A stretch of 64,000 nt of DNA from Streptomyces resistomycificus (GTDB taxonomy: Bacteria; Actinomycetota; Actinomycetes; Streptomycetales; Streptomycetaceae). The first letter of the stretch is position 1, and the number at the start of each line of letters is the position of its first letter. A program made the position numbers and the translations under genes. Positions 1 through 7,967 of this stretch are shown in pieces. Under the pieces are notes generated by a model, which did not search any database, was not told where the DNA came from, and saw only the letters and a program-made list of their open reading frames with translations. Where the stretch lies: the NCBI RefSeq assembly GCF_001514265.1, contig NZ_KQ948990.1:1-64000 (forward strand), written 5' to 3'.

Positions 1-99
1 GACCACGACGCTGCCGCGGTTCTGGCGCCGGAGCGGCAGCTCGTCCTCATAGTGGGACCCTGCCGCCTCGGCACCCTGGGGTTCGTTGAGGATGCTCAC
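1..99 (-). CDS. ctaD: Cytochrome c oxidase subunit I, N-terminal fragment (runs off left edge)
   Basis: Only the first 33 codons are in the window. They begin at a GTG and read MSILNEPQGAEAAG and onward, a leader I recall from Streptomyces CtaD. Subunit I would hold haem a and the haem a3-CuB site of the aa3-type terminal oxidase in the membrane. The GTG overlaps the ctaC stop by four bases (GTGA), the usual sign of translational coupling in a ctaC-ctaD operon. No catalytic residue lies inside the fragment, so the call rests on the leader sequence and on being next to ctaC. Confidence 0.85.
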   Translation of the reverse strand, partial: MSILNEPQGAEAAGSHYEDELPLRRQNRGSVVV

Positions 100-1055
100 A
101 GGATGTTCGACTCCCGGTTCTTCTCGTGACCCGCCTGCTCGATGCCGGCGGGAACGTAACCGGTCTGCCCCTTCTTCACGAGGTCCTTGAGGTGCTGCTC
201 GTAGCGCTCAGGGGAGACGACCTTCACGTTGAACAGCATCCGGGAGTGGTCGACGCCGCACAGCTCGGCGCACTTGCCCATGAAGGTGCCCTCCCGGTTG
301 GGAGTCACCTCGAAGGCGTTGGTGTGGCCCGGGATGACGTCCTGCTTCATCAGGAACGGCACCACCCAGAAGGAGTGGATGACGTCACGCGAGGTGAGGA
401 CGAAGCGGACCGTCTTGCCCTTGGGGAGCCAGAGGGTCGGGCCGGGGTTTCCGGTCTGCGGGTTCCTGGTGCCGGGCGTGCCGACGTCGTAGACGCCGCC
501 GGCGTTCGCCGGGAAGTCCTCCTTGAACCGGTCCGGGATCGCGGCCAGGTTCTTGTCGGTCGTCGCGTCACCGGTGGAACCGGCCACGGGCTCGATGTAG
601 TTGAAGCCCCAGCTCCACTGGAAGCCGACGACGTTGATGGTGACGTCCGGCTTGTCCTTGAGGGTGAGGAGCTTCGACTCGTCACGGGCCGTGAAGTAGA
701 AGAGCACCGAGACGATGATGAGCGGGACCACCGTGTACAGCGCCTCGATGGGCATGTTGTACCGGGTCTGCGGAGGGACCTCGACCTTGGTACGGGTTCG
801 CCGGTGGAATATGGCACTCCACAGGATCAGGCCCCACACCAGCACGCCAACGGCGAGCGCGGCAGCCCAGGAACCCTGCCACAGGGAGAGGATCCGCGGA
901 GCCTCTTCCGTGGTCGGGGTGGGCATACCAAGGCGGGGGAAGTCCTTGTATGTGCAACCGGTGGCGGTCGCCAGGACCAGGCCCGCGGTCATTGCCTGCA
1001 GCAGCTTCCGCCGCATCGGGCGCCGCGGCGAGCGGTCGGAGCCGTTGGGACTCAC
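96..1055 (-). CDS. ctaC: Cytochrome c oxidase subunit II, lipoprotein
   Basis: This subunit receives electrons from cytochrome c at its CuA centre and passes them to subunit I of the aa3 oxidase. The GTG at 1055 gives 319 aa starting MSPNGSDRSP, the start I recall for Streptomyces CtaC; the open frame extends 35 codons further upstream without support. A basic N-terminus and hydrophobic stretch lead to a lipobox ending ATGC with Cys34. Two membrane segments follow (SWAAALAVGVLVWGLILW and YTVVPLIIVSVLFYFTA). The CuA ligands are visible as the His of VIHSFWVVPF and the GKCAELCGVDHSRM loop near the C-terminus. The stop overlaps the ctaD start. Confidence 0.96.
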   Translation of the reverse strand: MSPNGSDRSPRRPMRRKLLQAMTAGLVLATATGCTYKDFPRLGMPTPTTEEAPRILSLWQGSWAAALAVGVLVWGLILWSAIFHRRTRTKVEVPPQTRYNMPIEALYTVVPLIIVSVLFYFTARDESKLLTLKDKPDVTINVVGFQWSWGFNYIEPVAGSTGDATTDKNLAAIPDRFKEDFPANAGGVYDVGTPGTRNPQTGNPGPTLWLPKGKTVRFVLTSRDVIHSFWVVPFLMKQDVIPGHTNAFEVTPNREGTFMGKCAELCGVDHSRMLFNVKVVSPERYEQHLKDLVKKGQTGYVPAGIEQAGHEKNRESNIL

Positions 1056-1231
1056 GTAGCGCCTTCCCGAGAGTCTCGCCCGCGCGATTGAGCTGCGGCC
1101 TTCTCGCTGGTCGGTCGCCGCCCTGCGTCGGGCAGGGGTTTGGATGTTTATGCGGACCAAACCCTAGCCGACGCTCTCGGAGCGTTCGCGGGGAGGGGGG
1201 CTTACTGGGTCGGGTGGTTCGCTGGATTGGC

Positions 1232-1281
1232 GGCTGCGGGTTGTTTGTGGCCGATCGCGCAGTTCCTCGCGCCCCTCGGGC
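1232..1281. repeat. Possible dispersed Streptomyces intergenic repeat
   Basis: This stretch, between ctaC and the cysteine desulfurase gene, contains CGCGCAGTTCCTCGCGCCCCT. From memory it resembles the very common Streptomyces intergenic motif with core CGCGCAGTTCC-CGCGCCCC. Only one copy is in this window, so its repeat status rests on recall of other genomes. Confidence 0.35.
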
Positions 1282-1301
1282 GGGCCGCCCGCACGTGGGT
1301 T

Positions 1302-1307
1302 TAGCGT
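1302..1307 (+). promoter_or_regulatory. Candidate -10 box (TAGCGT) of a leaderless transcript
   Basis: TAGCGT ends 6 nt before the GTG at 1314, and no Shine-Dalgarno sequence precedes that start. Transcription starting at the G of GTG would give a leaderless mRNA. No clear -35 is visible. Confidence 0.45.
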
Positions 1308-1313
1308 TGCTGC

Positions 1314-2690
1314 GTGTCCTACTTCGACGCCGCCTCCGCGGCTCCGCTCCATCCCGTCGCCCGTCAGGCGCTCTTGGCGGCCCTGGACGAGGGGTGGGCC
1401 GATCCCGCACGGCTGTATCGCGAGGGGCGGCGGGCCCGGCTGCTGCTCGACGCGGCGCGGGAGGCGGCCGCGGAGGCGGTGGGGTGCCGGGCGGACGAGT
1501 TGGTGTTCACCTCGTCCGGAACTCGTGCCGTGCACAGTGGAATCGCCGGGGTGCTGGCGGGCCGGCGTCGGGTCGGACGCCACCTGATCGTGTCAGCTGT
1601 CGAACACTCCTCTGTGCTGCATGCCGCCGACGTGCACCAGGCGGACGGGGGGACGCTCACCCAGGTGGCCGTCGACCGGACGGGAGCGGTGGACCCGTCG
1701 GCCTACGCGGCTGAGCTCCGCCAGGACACGGCGCTCGCCTGTCTTCAGTCGGCCAACCACGAGGTGGGGACCGAGCAGCCGGTGGCGGACGTGGCGGACG
1801 CGTGCCGGGAGGCCGGGGTGCCGTTGCTGGTGGACGCGGCGCAGTCGATCGGGTGGGGGCCCATCGGGGGTGGCTGGTCGGTGCTGACCGCCAGTGCGCA
1901 CAAGTGGGGCGGGCCGCCGGGGGTCGGGCTGCTCGTGGTCCGCAAGGGCGTCCGGTTCGCCGCCCAGGGGCCCGCGGACGAGCGGGAGTCGGGGCGGGCG
2001 CCGGGGTTCGAGAACCTGCCCGCCATCGTCGCGGCGGCGGCTTCGCTGCGGGCCGTGCGGGCCGAGGCGGCGCAAGAGGCCGTACGACTGCGGGAGCTGA
2101 CGGAGCGGATCCGGACGAGGGTGCCGCGGCTGGTGCCGGACGTGGAAGTGGTCGGGGACCCGGAGCGGCGGCTGCCCGGCGTGGTCACCTTCTCCTGTCT
2201 CTATGTCGACGGGGAGACACTGCTGCACGAGCTGGACCGGGCCGGTTTCTCCGTCTCGTCCGGGTCGTCCTGCACGAGCAGCACGCTGACGCCCAGCCAT
2301 GTGCTGAGGGCGATGGGGGTGCTCAGTGAGGGAAACGTGCGGGTTTCGTTGCCGTTCGGCGCCGCGGCCGAGGACGTCGAGCGGTTCCTGGAGGTGCTGC
2401 CCGGCGCGGTGGCGGGGGTGCGGGAGAAGCTGGGGGCGCCGGCCGCCGAGACGGTCGTACGCGACGACGTCCTGGTCGTGGACTCCCTCGGCAGGCGCTG
2501 CCCGATCCCCGTCATCGAGCTGGCGAAGGTCATCGGGGACGTGCCGGTGGGCGGGACGGTCCGGGTGCTCTCGGACGACGAGGCGGCGCGGCTGGACATC
2601 CCGGCCTGGTGCGAGATGCGGGGCCAGGAGTACGTGGGTGAGGAGCCGGCGGACCGGGGCTCGGCCTATGTGGTCCGCCGGCTGTCCTGA
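1314..2690 (+). CDS. Cysteine desulfurase (NifS/IscS-like) fused to a TusA-like domain
   Basis: A PLP-dependent class V aminotransferase-fold enzyme that would take sulfur from cysteine as a persulfide. The 458-aa product carries the Schiff-base Lys197 in SAHKWGGP and the catalytic Cys320 in the loop SSGSSCTSSTL. After the normal end of the desulfurase (about residue 370), residues 385-458 form a TusA/SirA-like sulfur carrier with the hallmark CPIP motif (Cys396). The fusion suggests direct persulfide transfer from Cys320 to Cys396 in one chain. The GTG start is supported by a TAGCGT box 6 nt upstream. The nearby ErpA gene is compatible with Fe-S or thiolation use, but the final acceptor is not shown by sequence. 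Confidence 0.88.
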   Translation: MSYFDAASAAPLHPVARQALLAALDEGWADPARLYREGRRARLLLDAAREAAAEAVGCRADELVFTSSGTRAVHSGIAGVLAGRRRVGRHLIVSAVEHSSVLHAADVHQADGGTLTQVAVDRTGAVDPSAYAAELRQDTALACLQSANHEVGTEQPVADVADACREAGVPLLVDAAQSIGWGPIGGGWSVLTASAHKWGGPPGVGLLVVRKGVRFAAQGPADERESGRAPGFENLPAIVAAAASLRAVRAEAAQEAVRLRELTERIRTRVPRLVPDVEVVGDPERRLPGVVTFSCLYVDGETLLHELDRAGFSVSSGSSCTSSTLTPSHVLRAMGVLSEGNVRVSLPFGAAAEDVERFLEVLPGAVAGVREKLGAPAAETVVRDDVLVVDSLGRRCPIPVIELAKVIGDVPVGGTVRVLSDDEAARLDIPAWCEMRGQEYVGEEPADRGSAYVVRRLS

Positions 2691-2691
2691 C

Positions 2692-3666
2692 TCAGCCCAG
2701 GTGCTTGCGGACCTCGGTGGCGGCCTCATGGCCGTACGCCTTGGTGAAGCGCTCCATGAAGTGGCCGCGGCGCAGCTGGTACTCCTGGGTGCCGACCGTC
2801 TCGATGACGAGCGTGGCGAGCATGCAGCCGACCTGGGCGGCCCGCTCCAGGGAGACGCCCCAGGCGAGGCCCGAGAGGAAACCGGCCCTGAACGCGTCGC
2901 CGACGCCGGTGGGGTCGGCCTTGCGCTCCTCCTCCGCGCAGCCGACGACGATCGGCTCCTCGCCGGCCCGCTCGACGCGGACGCCCTGGGCGCCGAGGGT
3001 GGTGACGCGGTGACCGACCCTGGACAGGATCTCCTCGTCGCTCCAGCCCGTCTTGGACTCGATGAGACCCTTCTCGTACTCGTTGGAGAAGAGGTACGTC
3101 GCCCCGTCCAGCAGTATCCGGATCTCGTCGCCCGCCATGCGGGCGATCTGCTGCGAGAAGTCCGCCGCGAAGGGGATGGACCGGGAGCGGCACTCCTCGG
3201 TGTGGCGGAGCATGGCCTCCGGGTCGTCGGCGCCGATCAGGACCAGGTCGAGGCCGTCGACGCGGTCGGCGACGGTCTTGAGCTCGATCTGCCGGGCCTC
3301 GCTCATCGCACCGGTGTAGAAGGAGCCGATCTGGTTGTGGTCGGCGTCCGTGGTGCACACGAACCGGGCGGTGTGCAGCGTCTCGGAGATGCGCACCGAG
3401 GCGGTGTCGACGCCGTGCCGGTCCAGCCAGGCGCGGTACTCGTCGAAGTCGAAGCCGGCGGCGCCGACCAGGATCGGTTCGGTGCCCAGCTGGCCCATGC
3501 CGAAGGCGATGTTCGCGCCGACACCGCCCCTGCGGACGTCGAGGTTGTCCACCAGGAAGGACAGCGAGACCGTGTGCAGTTGGTCCGCGACGAGCTGGTC
3601 GGCGAAGCGGCCGGGGAAGGTCATGAGATGGTCGGTGGCGATGGAGCCGGTGACTGCGATGCGCAC
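2692..3666 (-). CDS. adoK: PfkB-family sugar kinase, probable adenosine kinase
   Basis: A 324-aa PfkB/ribokinase-fold enzyme. It opens with MRIAVTGSIATDHLM and closely follows my recollection of M. tuberculosis AdoK (Rv2202c), which phosphorylates adenosine to AMP with ATP. Visible family features are the RRGGVGANIAFGMGQLG substrate-binding segment near residues 45-61 and the DPTGVGDAFRAGF anion-hole motif, with Asp257 as catalytic base. The mycobacterial gene also lies next to ctaC and the HesB gene, which supports orthology. A GGAGA sequence lies about 9 nt before the GTG. It converges with the upstream desulfurase gene with one base between their stops. A ribokinase-like substrate cannot be excluded. 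Confidence 0.85.
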   Translation of the reverse strand: MRIAVTGSIATDHLMTFPGRFADQLVADQLHTVSLSFLVDNLDVRRGGVGANIAFGMGQLGTEPILVGAAGFDFDEYRAWLDRHGVDTASVRISETLHTARFVCTTDADHNQIGSFYTGAMSEARQIELKTVADRVDGLDLVLIGADDPEAMLRHTEECRSRSIPFAADFSQQIARMAGDEIRILLDGATYLFSNEYEKGLIESKTGWSDEEILSRVGHRVTTLGAQGVRVERAGEEPIVVGCAEEERKADPTGVGDAFRAGFLSGLAWGVSLERAAQVGCMLATLVIETVGTQEYQLRRGHFMERFTKAYGHEAATEVRKHLG

Positions 3667-3784
3667 GGCGTTGACTCTCCTGTGGGGAGACGGATTGACG
3701 GTTAACGCTACCGGGTCGCGGAGGGGCTCTGAAGCCGCCGAAACTACCCGATAGTAGATCTTTCTTCGCAGGCTCGAGCGTGCC

Positions 3785-3790
3785 TACGGT
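3785..3790 (+). promoter_or_regulatory. Candidate -10 box (TACGGT) of a leaderless transcript
   Basis: TACGGT lies 6 nt before the ATG at 3797, which has no recognisable ribosome-binding site. The spacing fits initiation at the A of the start codon. Confidence 0.5.
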
Positions 3791-3796
3791 GCCGTT

Positions 3797-4006
3797 ATGA
3801 CGAACCTCGAGCTTCACGCTCCCGCTCCGGCCGACCTCGAAGGCGACCTGGCGTCGCTGCGCGGCGACTGCGCCCGGATGGCTCCGCACTGGGCGGCTCC
3901 CGACCGGATCACTGCCCTTCCGATCTCCCCCTCACTCATCCACGGCGTGACCGTACCGCCCGCCTCGGCACGGCTGCTCGACGCGATGTCGGAGTACGGC
4001 GACTGA
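3797..4006 (+). CDS. Small protein of unknown function (69 aa)
   Basis: A 69-aa ORF beginning MTNLELHAPAPADLEGDL. It has no signal peptide, membrane segment or motif I recognise. The central part (RGDCARMAPHWAAPDRITALP) has one Cys and two Trp/His-rich turns. There is no ribosome-binding site, but a TACGGT box 6 nt upstream of the ATG suggests a leaderless message and supports the gene being real. It lies alone between the divergent adoK and the large membrane protein. I recall a small hypothetical gene at this place in S. coelicolor, but cannot assign a function. Confidence 0.55.
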   Translation: MTNLELHAPAPADLEGDLASLRGDCARMAPHWAAPDRITALPISPSLIHGVTVPPASARLLDAMSEYGD

Positions 4007-4156
4007 GACGGCGCTTTCCAGGGAACCGCGCGCTCCCCCGCTGCGTCCCATCGGCGTCCCCCGTATAGGGGATGCGGGATACGACCCGTGGGCCGACCTT
4101 TTTGACAGGGTCGGGTCAGGGTCATGGGACGGATGCACAGCCGAAGGAGCGATGCG

Positions 4157-6070
4157 GTGAACAGCGAGCGACCCGACCACGACGACGCCGGCCCGGAGGA
4201 CGTCGCCGCCGAGAACGCCGGCACGACGCGGGACGCCGACACCGGTACGACGCCGGATGCCGACGCGGGTGCGTCGCGGGACGCCGACGGGGGCTCCGCC
4301 CCGGATGCCGACGGGGCTCCCGGCCTGGAGGCCGACGGGGGTTCCACCCCGGACGCCGATGACGCCACTGGGCCCGTCGCGGACGAACCCGCCGACAAGA
4401 GGGAGGCAGCCGAGAACTCCCCCGAGGCCGCCGGACCGGCCCCGGAGCGGGAGCAGGCCCCGGCGGGGGGCGACCCCGGCGCCGAGGTGACCCCCGCTCC
4501 GGGCATCGACGCGTCCGGCACCGAGGAGTCCCGCGCCGAAGAGTCCGGCACGGACCAGTCCCGCGCCCACGCGTCCCCGACCGACGGCCTCGGCCCCTCC
4601 GACGGCGACGTTCGCCCCCTGCGGCGCCCCTCCCTCGTCGCCGCCTCCGTCGCCGCGGCCGTGCTGCTCGTCGGGGGCGGTGGGGCGTATCTCGCCGCCA
4701 CCGCGTCCGGGAGTTCCGACGGCCGTACGACGACCGGCGCGGACGGTGACGACACGCCCCCGCCGCTCGTCCTCGACGGTTACTCGGGAGGCGACGGCCG
4801 GAACGGGATCGCGCCCGGCGAGCCCAACCCCTACGGCGTCACCTACCGCGCCGACGGCCCGCTCCCGGCCGGCCCCGGCTCGGCGCCCGTGTACCGGACG
4901 GGCGGATCGGTCACCGAGGACCAGGTCACCGAGCTCGCGAAGGCGCTCGGCGTCGAGGGGAAGCCGGTGCTGCGGGGACAGTCCTGGACGGTCGGGACGA
5001 AGGACGGTTCGGGACCCGAGCTGCAGGTGACCAGGCAGGCACCGGGCACCTGGTCGTTCCACCGGTACGCGCAGGGCACCGACGCCTGCCGGAGCGAGAC
5101 GGTGTGTGCGAGCGACCCCGTCGCCCCGTCCGTCGACCCGGTGAGCGAGACGGTCGCGAAGAAGGCCGCCGCGCCCGTGCTGAAGGCGGTGGGTCAGGAC
5201 GACGCCAAACTGGACGCGAAGCAGCTGATGGGCGCCCAGCGGATCGTGAACGCCGATCCCGTGGTCGGCTCACTGCCCACCCACGGCTGGACGACCGGCG
5301 TCACCGTCAGCGCGCAGGGCGAGGTCGTGGGCGGCAGCGGCCGGCTGCGGGCGCCGGTGAAGGGGGACACGTACCCCGTCCTGAGCGCGGAGAAGACGCT
5401 GGGCCTGATGAACGCCGCTCCCGGCAGCGACCACCGCATGGGCATCGGCGGCTGCGCCACCCCCGTACCGCTGAAGGACCGGCAGGAGGCCCCGTGCGGG
5501 GAGTCCACCGCCTCCCCGCAGGTCCAGAAGAACACGATCGTGGTCGAGAAGGCCGTGTTCGGGCTGGCGTCGCACCTCGTGGACGGGCGGCAGGCACTGG
5601 TGCCGTCCTGGCTGTTCGAGGTGCGGGAGTCGGGCGGGCAGAGCACGTTCGAGGTGACGCATCCCGCGGTCGACCCGCAGTACCTGGCCTCGTCCACGCC
5701 CTCCGCGCAACCGACCGCGCCCTCGGCGCCGCCGAGCGCGCCGGGTGACGAGCCGACGTCCGCGCCGGCCACCCGGGACGTCCAGGTCGAGGGGTACACG
5801 GCCGAGGGGACGGAGCTGACCGTGAGCTTCACGGGCGGGGTGTGCGCCGACTACGAGGTGACGGCGAGCGAGAGCGCGGGCAAGGTGACGGTCACGGTGA
5901 CCGAGACGCCCTGGCCGGACAAGGTCTGCATCATGATCGCCAAGGTGTACCACCGGACCGTGCCACTGGACGAGCCCCTCGGTGGCCGCGAGGTCGTGGG
6001 GACGGACGGCAAGGGGGTCCCGCTGGAGAAGGCGGGGGCGCGGCTCCCGGAGACCTCCGGAGCGCGGTAG
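4157..6070 (+). CDS. Large single-pass membrane protein with acidic N-terminus and secreted domain
   Basis: The GTG at 4157 is chosen because GAAGGAG lies 8 nt before it, giving 637 aa; an in-frame start at 4124 has no such site. Residues 1-150 are very rich in Asp, Ala, Gly and Glu with loose DADG/DADT repeats and would be cytoplasmic. One membrane segment (VAASVAAAVLLVGGGGAYL) lies near residue 165. The rest would be outside the cell and has several Cys, a Pro/Ser/Ala linker and a small C-terminal domain. No catalytic motif is recognised. A membrane protein sits at the matching position beside the HesB gene in mycobacteria (Rv2203), so conserved context is the only functional hint. Confidence 0.8.
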   Translation: MNSERPDHDDAGPEDVAAENAGTTRDADTGTTPDADAGASRDADGGSAPDADGAPGLEADGGSTPDADDATGPVADEPADKREAAENSPEAAGPAPEREQAPAGGDPGAEVTPAPGIDASGTEESRAEESGTDQSRAHASPTDGLGPSDGDVRPLRRPSLVAASVAAAVLLVGGGGAYLAATASGSSDGRTTTGADGDDTPPPLVLDGYSGGDGRNGIAPGEPNPYGVTYRADGPLPAGPGSAPVYRTGGSVTEDQVTELAKALGVEGKPVLRGQSWTVGTKDGSGPELQVTRQAPGTWSFHRYAQGTDACRSETVCASDPVAPSVDPVSETVAKKAAAPVLKAVGQDDAKLDAKQLMGAQRIVNADPVVGSLPTHGWTTGVTVSAQGEVVGGSGRLRAPVKGDTYPVLSAEKTLGLMNAAPGSDHRMGIGGCATPVPLKDRQEAPCGESTASPQVQKNTIVVEKAVFGLASHLVDGRQALVPSWLFEVRESGGQSTFEVTHPAVDPQYLASSTPSAQPTAPSAPPSAPGDEPTSAPATRDVQVEGYTAEGTELTVSFTGGVCADYEVTASESAGKVTVTVTETPWPDKVCIMIAKVYHRTVPLDEPLGGREVVGTDGKGVPLEKAGARLPETSGAR

Positions 6071-6088
6071 CGCGGCCCGGACACGCGC

Positions 6089-6125
6089 GAAGGCGGCGGC
6101 CCCGTCGGAGGGGGCCGCCGCCTTC
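6089..6125. terminator. Bidirectional hairpin terminator
   Basis: A perfect 15-bp inverted repeat (arms 6089-6103 and 6111-6125, 7-nt loop) lies between the convergent membrane-protein and erpA genes. It can serve both strands. There is no U-tract, as is common in Streptomyces. Confidence 0.8.
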
Positions 6126-6150
6126 TGGTCGCTCGGGTGTGCCGGGCGGC

Positions 6151-6507
6151 TCAGCTGAAGGAGTCGCCGCAGGCGCAGGAGCCCGTCGCGTTCGGGTTGT
6201 CGATGGTGAAGCCCTGCTTCTCGATGGTGTCGACGAAGTCGATGGAGGCACCACCCAGGTACGGGGCGCTCATGCGGTCGGTGACGACCTTGACGCCGTC
6301 GAAGTCCTTGACCACGTCGCCGTCGAGGGAACGCTCGTCGAAGAAGAGCTGGTAGCGCAGGCCGGAGCAGCCGCCGGGCTGGACGGCGACGCGCAGGGCC
6401 AGGTCCTCACGGCCTTCCTGGTCGAGCAGGGCCTTGACCTTCGCCGCGGCGGCGTCGGACAGGATGATGCCGTCGGTGACGGTGCTGGTCTCGTCCGATA
6501 CGGACAT
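6151..6507 (-). CDS. erpA: HesB/IscA-type iron-sulfur insertion protein
   Basis: An A-type carrier that transfers Fe-S clusters to apoproteins. At 118 aa it is the standard family length. It has the three invariant cysteines: Cys47 in PGGCSG and Cys111/Cys113 in the C-terminal GSCACGDSFS. Likely clients in this window are NadA (transcribed divergently 254 bp away) and LipA, both 4Fe-4S enzymes, and the respiratory chain; that link is inference. The gene corresponds by position to mycobacterial Rv2204c. Its ATG is preceded by GGGAGA. Confidence 0.95.
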   Translation of the reverse strand: MSVSDETSTVTDGIILSDAAAAKVKALLDQEGREDLALRVAVQPGGCSGLRYQLFFDERSLDGDVVKDFDGVKVVTDRMSAPYLGGASIDFVDTIEKQGFTIDNPNATGSCACGDSFS

Positions 6508-6712
6508 CTACATCTCTCCCGGGTTGTACGGAGACTGCTTGCCGACGGTTGTAACCGTCGGGGCCGCGGATTCATTCCGGGCCGGGCACTTGTCTTCTCG
6601 CCTGTTCTTCATGCTCGCACACCCGCGCCGCAGCGGACAGCGACCGCCGGTGCCCTTCCAGGGATTCATGTCACATCGACGCAATGACCATCGTCAAAGT
6701 GACGTGAAGCGG

Positions 6713-6727
6713 GTTATCATAGATAAC
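6713..6727. promoter_or_regulatory. Perfect palindrome upstream of nadA, candidate operator
   Basis: GTTATC-ATA-GATAAC is a perfect 15-bp inverted repeat located 34 nt before the nadA start. It overlaps a plausible -10 (TATCAT, 6715-6720) that is 18 bp downstream of TCGTCA. A bound repressor would block nadA. NAD synthesis is controlled by repressors such as NrtR or NiaR in other bacteria; which factor binds here is unknown. Confidence 0.5.
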
Positions 6728-6761
6728 GTCAGTTCGACGAAAAGTAGAAAGGGTGCGGGTC

Positions 6762-7946
6762 GTGACCACCGCCCAGACCACGGAGCTCGACGTACAGCCG
6801 ACTCCGCTCGCCCTGTTGCTGCTCGGCCGTGAGGCCGACCCGAAGAGCGAGCGGGGCGTCGACTGTCCCGGCGACCTGCCCTCGCCCTCCGACCCGGACC
6901 TGGTCGAGCGCGCCCGCGCGGCCAAGGAGAAGCTCGGCGACAAGGTGTTCGTCCTCGGCCACCACTACCAGCGCGACGAGGTCATCCAGTTCGCCGACGT
7001 CACGGGCGACTCCTTCAAGCTGGCCCGGGACGCGGCCGCTCGCCCGGAGGCCGAGTACATCGTGTTCTGCGGTGTGCACTTCATGGCGGAGTCCGCGGAC
7101 ATCCTGACCTCGGACGACCAGAAGGTCGTCCTCCCCGACCTCGCCGCCGGCTGCTCGATGGCCGACATGGCGACGGCCGAGCAGGTCGCCGAGTGCTGGG
7201 ACGTGCTGACCGAGGCCGGCGTCGCCGAGCAGGTCGTGCCCGTCTCGTACATGAACTCCTCCGCGGACATCAAGGCGTTCACGGGCAAGCACGGCGGCAC
7301 CATCTGCACCTCGTCGAACGCCCAGCGGGCCCTGGAGTGGGCCTTCGAACAGGGCGAGAAGGTGCTGTTCCTGCCCGACCAGCACCTCGGCCGCAACACC
7401 GCCGTGCGGGACATGGGGATGACGCTGGAGGACTGCGTCCTCTACAACCCGCACAAGCCGAACGGCGGGCTCACCACCGAGCAGCTGCGCGACGCGAAGA
7501 TGATCCTGTGGCGGGGCCACTGCTCGGTGCACGGCCGTTTCAGCCTGGAGTCGGTGGAGGACGTCCGCGCCCGGATACCCGGGGTGAACGTGCTCGTGCA
7601 CCCCGAGTGCCGGCACGAGGTCGTGGCCGCGGCGGACTACGTCGGCTCGACCGAGTACATCATCAAGGCGCTGGAGGCGGCCCCGGCCGGTTCCAAGTGG
7701 GCCATCGGGACCGAGCTGAACCTGGTCCGCCGGCTGGCGAACCGTTTCGCACCCGAGGGCAAGGAGATCGTCTTCCTCGACAAGACGGTCTGCTTCTGCT
7801 CGACGATGAACCGCATCGACCTCCCCCACCTGGTGTGGACCCTGGAGTCCCTCGCCGAGGGCAGCCTCGTCAACCGCATCGAGGTCGACAAGGAGACCGA
7901 GGCGTTCGCGAAGCTGGCGCTGGAGCGGATGCTGGCGCTGCCGTAG
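6762..7946 (+). CDS. nadA: Quinolinate synthase
   Basis: It condenses iminoaspartate with dihydroxyacetone phosphate to quinolinate in de novo NAD synthesis, using a 4Fe-4S cluster. The 394-aa protein has the KVFVLGHHYQRDEVIQFAD start of the first domain and MNSSADIKAF and TSSNAQRALEW motifs of the second. Candidate cluster ligands are Cys103, Cys283 and Cys344 or Cys346 (VCFCSTMNR). The GTG at 6762 is preferred because AGAAAGGG ends 8 nt before it; another in-frame GTG at 6753 lies inside that site. No nadB or nadC follows in this window, so nadA stands apart from the rest of its pathway here. Confidence 0.96.
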   Translation: MTTAQTTELDVQPTPLALLLLGREADPKSERGVDCPGDLPSPSDPDLVERARAAKEKLGDKVFVLGHHYQRDEVIQFADVTGDSFKLARDAAARPEAEYIVFCGVHFMAESADILTSDDQKVVLPDLAAGCSMADMATAEQVAECWDVLTEAGVAEQVVPVSYMNSSADIKAFTGKHGGTICTSSNAQRALEWAFEQGEKVLFLPDQHLGRNTAVRDMGMTLEDCVLYNPHKPNGGLTTEQLRDAKMILWRGHCSVHGRFSLESVEDVRARIPGVNVLVHPECRHEVVAAADYVGSTEYIIKALEAAPAGSKWAIGTELNLVRRLANRFAPEGKEIVFLDKTVCFCSTMNRIDLPHLVWTLESLAEGSLVNRIEVDKETEAFAKLALERMLALP

Positions 7947-7967
7947 CCGCGCTCCCGCCGCCCCCGT

